A DNA stretch of 7,459 nucleotides from Veillonella sp. (GTDB lineage Bacteria > Bacillota_C > Negativicutes > Veillonellales > Veillonellaceae). The notes under the pieces were generated by a model, which was not told the origin of the DNA, made no database searches, and was given only the letters and a program-made list of their open reading frames with translations. Of the stretch, positions 5,018 through 7,459 are shown piece after piece (the stretch's first letter is position 1; every line of letters starts with the position of its first letter). The stretch is from the NCBI GenBank assembly GCA_018367495.1, contig JAGZGB010000078.1, positions 1-7,459 of the forward strand, given 5' to 3'. A program made the translations under genes and the position numbers.

Positions 5018-7222
5018 TTATATTAAGCCCTTATGTTCCATCATTTCCTTTATATTTAGTAAGGTGGATTTACATACTACATCATATTCTAGTGTACTCA
5101 AGAAATCTGCAAATTTTCTATCATCTTCGTTTTTACAGTTTTCATAAGAAATCTTACCAGTTTGTTGATATGGTTCTAGAATCCGATTTCGTCGGTGTTT
5201 CCAAGTATTATAATAAGGACCTTTAAATTTTGTCATAAAGCCGTTGCTATCGACTAATACAAAGCCTTCAGACTCATGATGTGAATTAAGTTCCTTATTT
5301 ATTATGTCTTCCAGTTCGTCCATAGTATTAACTTGTTGAATTGTTTTTACAATAGATATCAACTGAGTGTCATATTTCTTAATGATGGAGTCTAGTTCTG
5401 CTAGTCTCTCCCTAGAGAAGGGTACATCAATATGTTTACCATTTACATCTAACGTATTTTGAATCATATCAAGTACATAAAGATGATCTTGGTCGTATTT
5501 AATAATATGCGTATCTTCTTGGCTGATGACTTCAAACATCATAGAACAGCTATTACGTTTTAACAATTCTTTGATTTCTTCTTGTAAGCTGGTAGGTAAT
5601 TTTTGGAATAAATTTTTAAACAAATCTACGTGCATCCCTTCTGTAGTAGATTTTGAAGCAAAGACTAATTCATCATTAATGACACCTAGAATAGCGAGGT
5701 ATCCATTTTCTTTAGTTCGAATTTCTACAGGGAAGGAGAGCGTGTTAGCTAAATTATTTAACTCAGTTTCTGGGCGTTCGTTGAGATTAAAGAATTTATT
5801 ATAACTACGTAATTTCACATCTCCTGTCATACGATCCACAAATAATCCTCGAGCTTGTACTGTATTTTCATTCCATAATCGTTTGTGGAATACACGTGAG
5901 GTAAAGTTCAAGGAATATAGGTTAGGGGAGCATTTTTTTACTTTTACTAATTTAGAATTACCTAAAATATTAATATCTTCATTTTGCGTGAAAATGACAT
6001 GTTGTGTCATGTTTTGGTATTCATGTCGCATGTAATCTTTATCGTATACATCGTTTTTAATACCATTTTTAGTAAAAGCATCTGCAGCAATATCAATGTA
6101 TTTAAGTTCTCCACCAAACTCTACTTCTCCTTCTAAACAGAAGGAATATTTACCATCTGGTACACCACGATGACCATGAATTTGAATAAAGTTCTGACAC
6201 ATACCTTTCTCGTAATTATTATCATATATTTTAGCAATATCTGTTTCGTAAGCTCTAAAACCATTTATAAAGGTAGAGGTAGCTATAAAGGTCATGTTAG
6301 GTACATAGGATAGGCCACCATGGGATACTAAATACTTTTTACCATGGAAGCTAAAAGGATAGCATTGGCGAAGTGATTTATAAAAGAGACGTAATTCTCG
6401 TTGAAGTGATTCTACATCTTTTTTCGTCATATCTTTTACGATAGGTGCTACTACTTCTTTCATAAATCGCTTGGAATGATCTAACTTTGTATTGAATGCA
6501 AAGTTTGCAATATGTCGTTCGTGATTGCCTTCTAACATAATCGTATTAGGTAATGTGCTAAGGCGCATCATTTCGTACATCATTTCCTTATTTTCGATGC
6601 CCCGTTCCAAATAGTCGCCACAAAAGATATAAAGTGTTTTTTCATCCCATGGAGTGATAGCTTGTTGTAATGCGGTGTAACAGCCGTGAATATCACCGAT
6701 AATACGCACTCGTTCATATCGATTCGTTACATTTACAGTAAAGTAATTGTTGATTTCATCGATAGAATTTATTTTCCTACAAAACTTTGGTAATGTAGTT
6801 GTTTTAATCATCTTGTGCATGCGGTGTATAACTTGCTCAGGCACTCGTTTGTAATCTGTTCTTATAGCATTACGAGCTAAACATTCTTCTAATGATGTAT
6901 CTGGTTCGTAGTAATATACAGTATATTTATATTTGTTAAGCAATTCTTTATATGCATTAACAGCTTTAGATGTAGTGTGGGTAGCATCTAAAACGATAAA
7001 GTCACCATTGCTCATTCGTTTCTCTAAGCAATCTAGTAGGAGTTCCCAGGCCGGACCATTATCCTCTTGTGAAATATACCAGCCGCTTTCACCAAGGGAA
7101 GGGCTACGTAATAGCATACGGAAATGATCGGCTTCTAAGGTGTAAGCCTCAAGATTGTTGTCACGAATCCACTGAGACTTACCACTAGCAGGAGCACCAC
7201 GCATTAATAATAGTGTTCTCAT
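5018..7222 (-). CDS. trifunctional RNA-repair protein: polynucleotide kinase, metallophosphatase, Rnl1-like RNA ligase
   Basis: This 734-residue protein probably mends RNA cut to 2',3'-cyclic phosphate and 5'-OH ends. Kinase, about 1-150: P-loop GAPASGKS (9-16), D32 and R35 at the T4 Pnk D35/R38 positions, and a lid with R117, R121 and R126. Phosphatase, about 170-400, calcineurin-like: GDIHG (176-180), GDYLERG (202-208), GNHE (232-235), SHGG (300-303), HGHRG (349-353) and D377. Ligase, about 440-734, T4 Rnl1-like: RGLF (458-461), KFFNLNE (476-482), adenylated Lys K504 in KENG, K524, E564 in FEVI, EGFV (652-655), K665 and K667. These match T4 Rnl1 residues R54, K75, K99, K119, E159, E227, K240 and K242. 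The order resembles bacterial Pnkp of the Pnkp-Hen1 system, but the ligase type differs and no Hen1 is present. AGAGGA, eight bases upstream, supports the ATG. It appears monocistronic, isolated by terminators on both sides. The natural substrate is unknown. Confidence 0.9.
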   Translation of the reverse strand: MRTLLLMRGAPASGKSQWIRDNNLEAYTLEADHFRMLLRSPSLGESGWYISQEDNGPAWELLLDCLEKRMSNGDFIVLDATHTTSKAVNAYKELLNKYKYTVYYYEPDTSLEECLARNAIRTDYKRVPEQVIHRMHKMIKTTTLPKFCRKINSIDEINNYFTVNVTNRYERVRIIGDIHGCYTALQQAITPWDEKTLYIFCGDYLERGIENKEMMYEMMRLSTLPNTIMLEGNHERHIANFAFNTKLDHSKRFMKEVVAPIVKDMTKKDVESLQRELRLFYKSLRQCYPFSFHGKKYLVSHGGLSYVPNMTFIATSTFINGFRAYETDIAKIYDNNYEKGMCQNFIQIHGHRGVPDGKYSFCLEGEVEFGGELKYIDIAADAFTKNGIKNDVYDKDYMRHEYQNMTQHVIFTQNEDINILGNSKLVKVKKCSPNLYSLNFTSRVFHKRLWNENTVQARGLFVDRMTGDVKLRSYNKFFNLNERPETELNNLANTLSFPVEIRTKENGYLAILGVINDELVFASKSTTEGMHVDLFKNLFQKLPTSLQEEIKELLKRNSCSMMFEVISQEDTHIIKYDQDHLYVLDMIQNTLDVNGKHIDVPFSRERLAELDSIIKKYDTQLISIVKTIQQVNTMDELEDIINKELNSHHESEGFVLVDSNGFMTKFKGPYYNTWKHRRNRILEPYQQTGKISYENCKNEDDRKFADFLSTLEYDVVCKSTLLNIKEMMEHKGLI

Positions 7223-7241
7223 AGTAATAGTCCTCTAATCT

Positions 7242-7252
7242 GCCCATAGGGC
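7242..7252 (-). other. small hairpin in the leader of the RNA-repair gene
   Basis: GCCC-TAT-GGGC read on the minus strand forms a four-pair GC stem with a three-base loop, five bases upstream of the AGAGGA ribosome binding site. It stands out in an otherwise AT-rich leader. It could modulate translation or stabilise the message, but it is short and may mean nothing. Confidence 0.35.
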
Positions 7253-7287
7253 GTAATAAAATATAACTGTATAAAAACGAAATAATC

Positions 7288-7316
7288 ATTATATAAAAAA
7301 TGAAAAAGGGAATAAA
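7288..7316 (-). promoter_or_regulatory. candidate promoter for the RNA-repair gene
   Basis: On the minus strand a perfect TATAAT (7293 down to 7288) lies 65 bases upstream of the start codon. The -35 spaced 17 bases away, TTTATT (7316-7311), is weak and overlaps the T-run of the rpsT terminator. A start near 7281 would give a leader of roughly 60 bases containing the small GC hairpin. A promoter is expected because the rpsT terminator ends here, but AT-rich sequence makes the exact site uncertain. Confidence 0.35.
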
Positions 7317-7348
7317 AAAACAGTCTCAACGGAAATCCGAGAGACTGT
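7313..7348 (-). terminator. rho-independent terminator of rpsT
   Basis: On the minus strand ACAGTCTC (7348-7341) pairs with GAGACTGT (7327-7320) through eight pairs. A small internal loop then leads to three more C-G pairs (7339-7337 with 7332-7330) closing a four-base loop. The 3' arm runs into seven T (7319-7313). It starts 18 bases past the rpsT stop codon and separates rpsT from the RNA-repair gene on the same strand. Confidence 0.92.
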
Positions 7349-7365
7349 CTTAATTGCTTTTAAAA

Positions 7366-7459
7366 TTATAAAGCGTTTACTTTAGCTGCAAGGTTGGATT
7401 TTTTGCGAGCTGCAGTGTTTTTATGAAGTACACCTTTGGAGGCTGCTTTATCAATTACG
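7366..7459 (-). CDS. rpsT: 30S ribosomal protein S20, C-terminal part
   Basis: Only the last 30 codons and the stop are present; the 5' part lies beyond the right edge of the window. Translation of the minus strand gives VIDKAASKGVLHKNTAARKK followed by SNLAAKVNAL and TAA. This is the typical S20 tail, with the KAASKGxxHKNxAARKKSxL signature that packs against 16S rRNA helices in the body of the small subunit. The terminator at 7313-7348 directly follows. The stretch is too short to appear as a long open frame but the match to the family is clear. Confidence 0.95.
   Translation of the reverse strand, partial: VIDKAASKGVLHKNTAARKKSNLAAKVNAL

Noticed and set aside
5526..7127. Plus-strand open frames at 5526-5804 and 6933-7127
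   Set aside because: They lie opposite catalytic motif coding of the RNA-repair gene, and nothing in their translations suggests a real protein.
5018..7222. The long minus-strand gene as a plain metallophosphoesterase or plain AAA ATPase
   Set aside because: Each label covers only one of three well-formed domains. The ligase motifs in the C-terminal third are too complete to ignore.
1..7459. CRISPR array, insertion sequence, attachment site or prophage remnant
   Set aside because: No direct repeats with spacers, transposase, integrase or target-site duplications were seen, and the genes are contiguous, intact and of uniform composition.

Overview
The window is AT-rich DNA with strong AGGAGG-type ribosome binding sites, short intergenic gaps and hairpin-plus-U-run terminators. 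It looks like a chromosomal segment of a low-GC Firmicute. The rpsO-pnp pair, the clostridial/phage-style dUTPase and the overall protein look would fit a Negativicute such as Veillonella, but that assignment is inference from memory and not demonstrated. It contains five complete plus-strand genes, one long complete minus-strand gene, and the 3' end of a second minus-strand gene.

Left part (1-2990, plus strand). rpsO (ribosomal protein S15) ends in a clean terminator. pnp (polynucleotide phosphorylase) and dut (dUTPase) follow as a tight two-gene unit with a 10-base gap, and that unit ends in a second terminator. Pnp degrades RNA from the 3' end; Dut hydrolyses dUTP.

Middle part (2991-4808, plus strand). 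An ADP-ribose pyrophosphatase of the Nudix family (nudF) and phosphopentomutase (deoB) form a second two-gene unit. Both enzymes deliver pentose 5-phosphates: ribose 5-phosphate from ADP-ribose, and (deoxy)ribose 5-phosphate from the 1-phosphates released by nucleoside phosphorolysis. The unit faces the minus-strand block, and a long two-way hairpin terminator lies between them.

Right part (5018-7459, minus strand). rpsT (ribosomal protein S20, only the last 30 codons are in the window) ends in its own terminator. A 734-residue protein then follows that joins three RNA-repair activities in one chain: a T4 Pnk-like 5'-OH polynucleotide kinase, a calcineurin-like metallophosphatase, and a T4 RNA ligase 1-like ligase. 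All main catalytic motifs are visible, so this looks like a self-contained machine for healing and sealing cleaved RNA, plausibly tRNA. It has no Hen1 methyltransferase, toxin or other defence partner in the window. It is the most interesting object here. The rest is housekeeping, with a few repeated dyads in the intergenic spaces. No tRNA, rRNA, CRISPR array, insertion sequence or recognisable riboswitch was seen, and no stretch over 300 bases lacks a gene.
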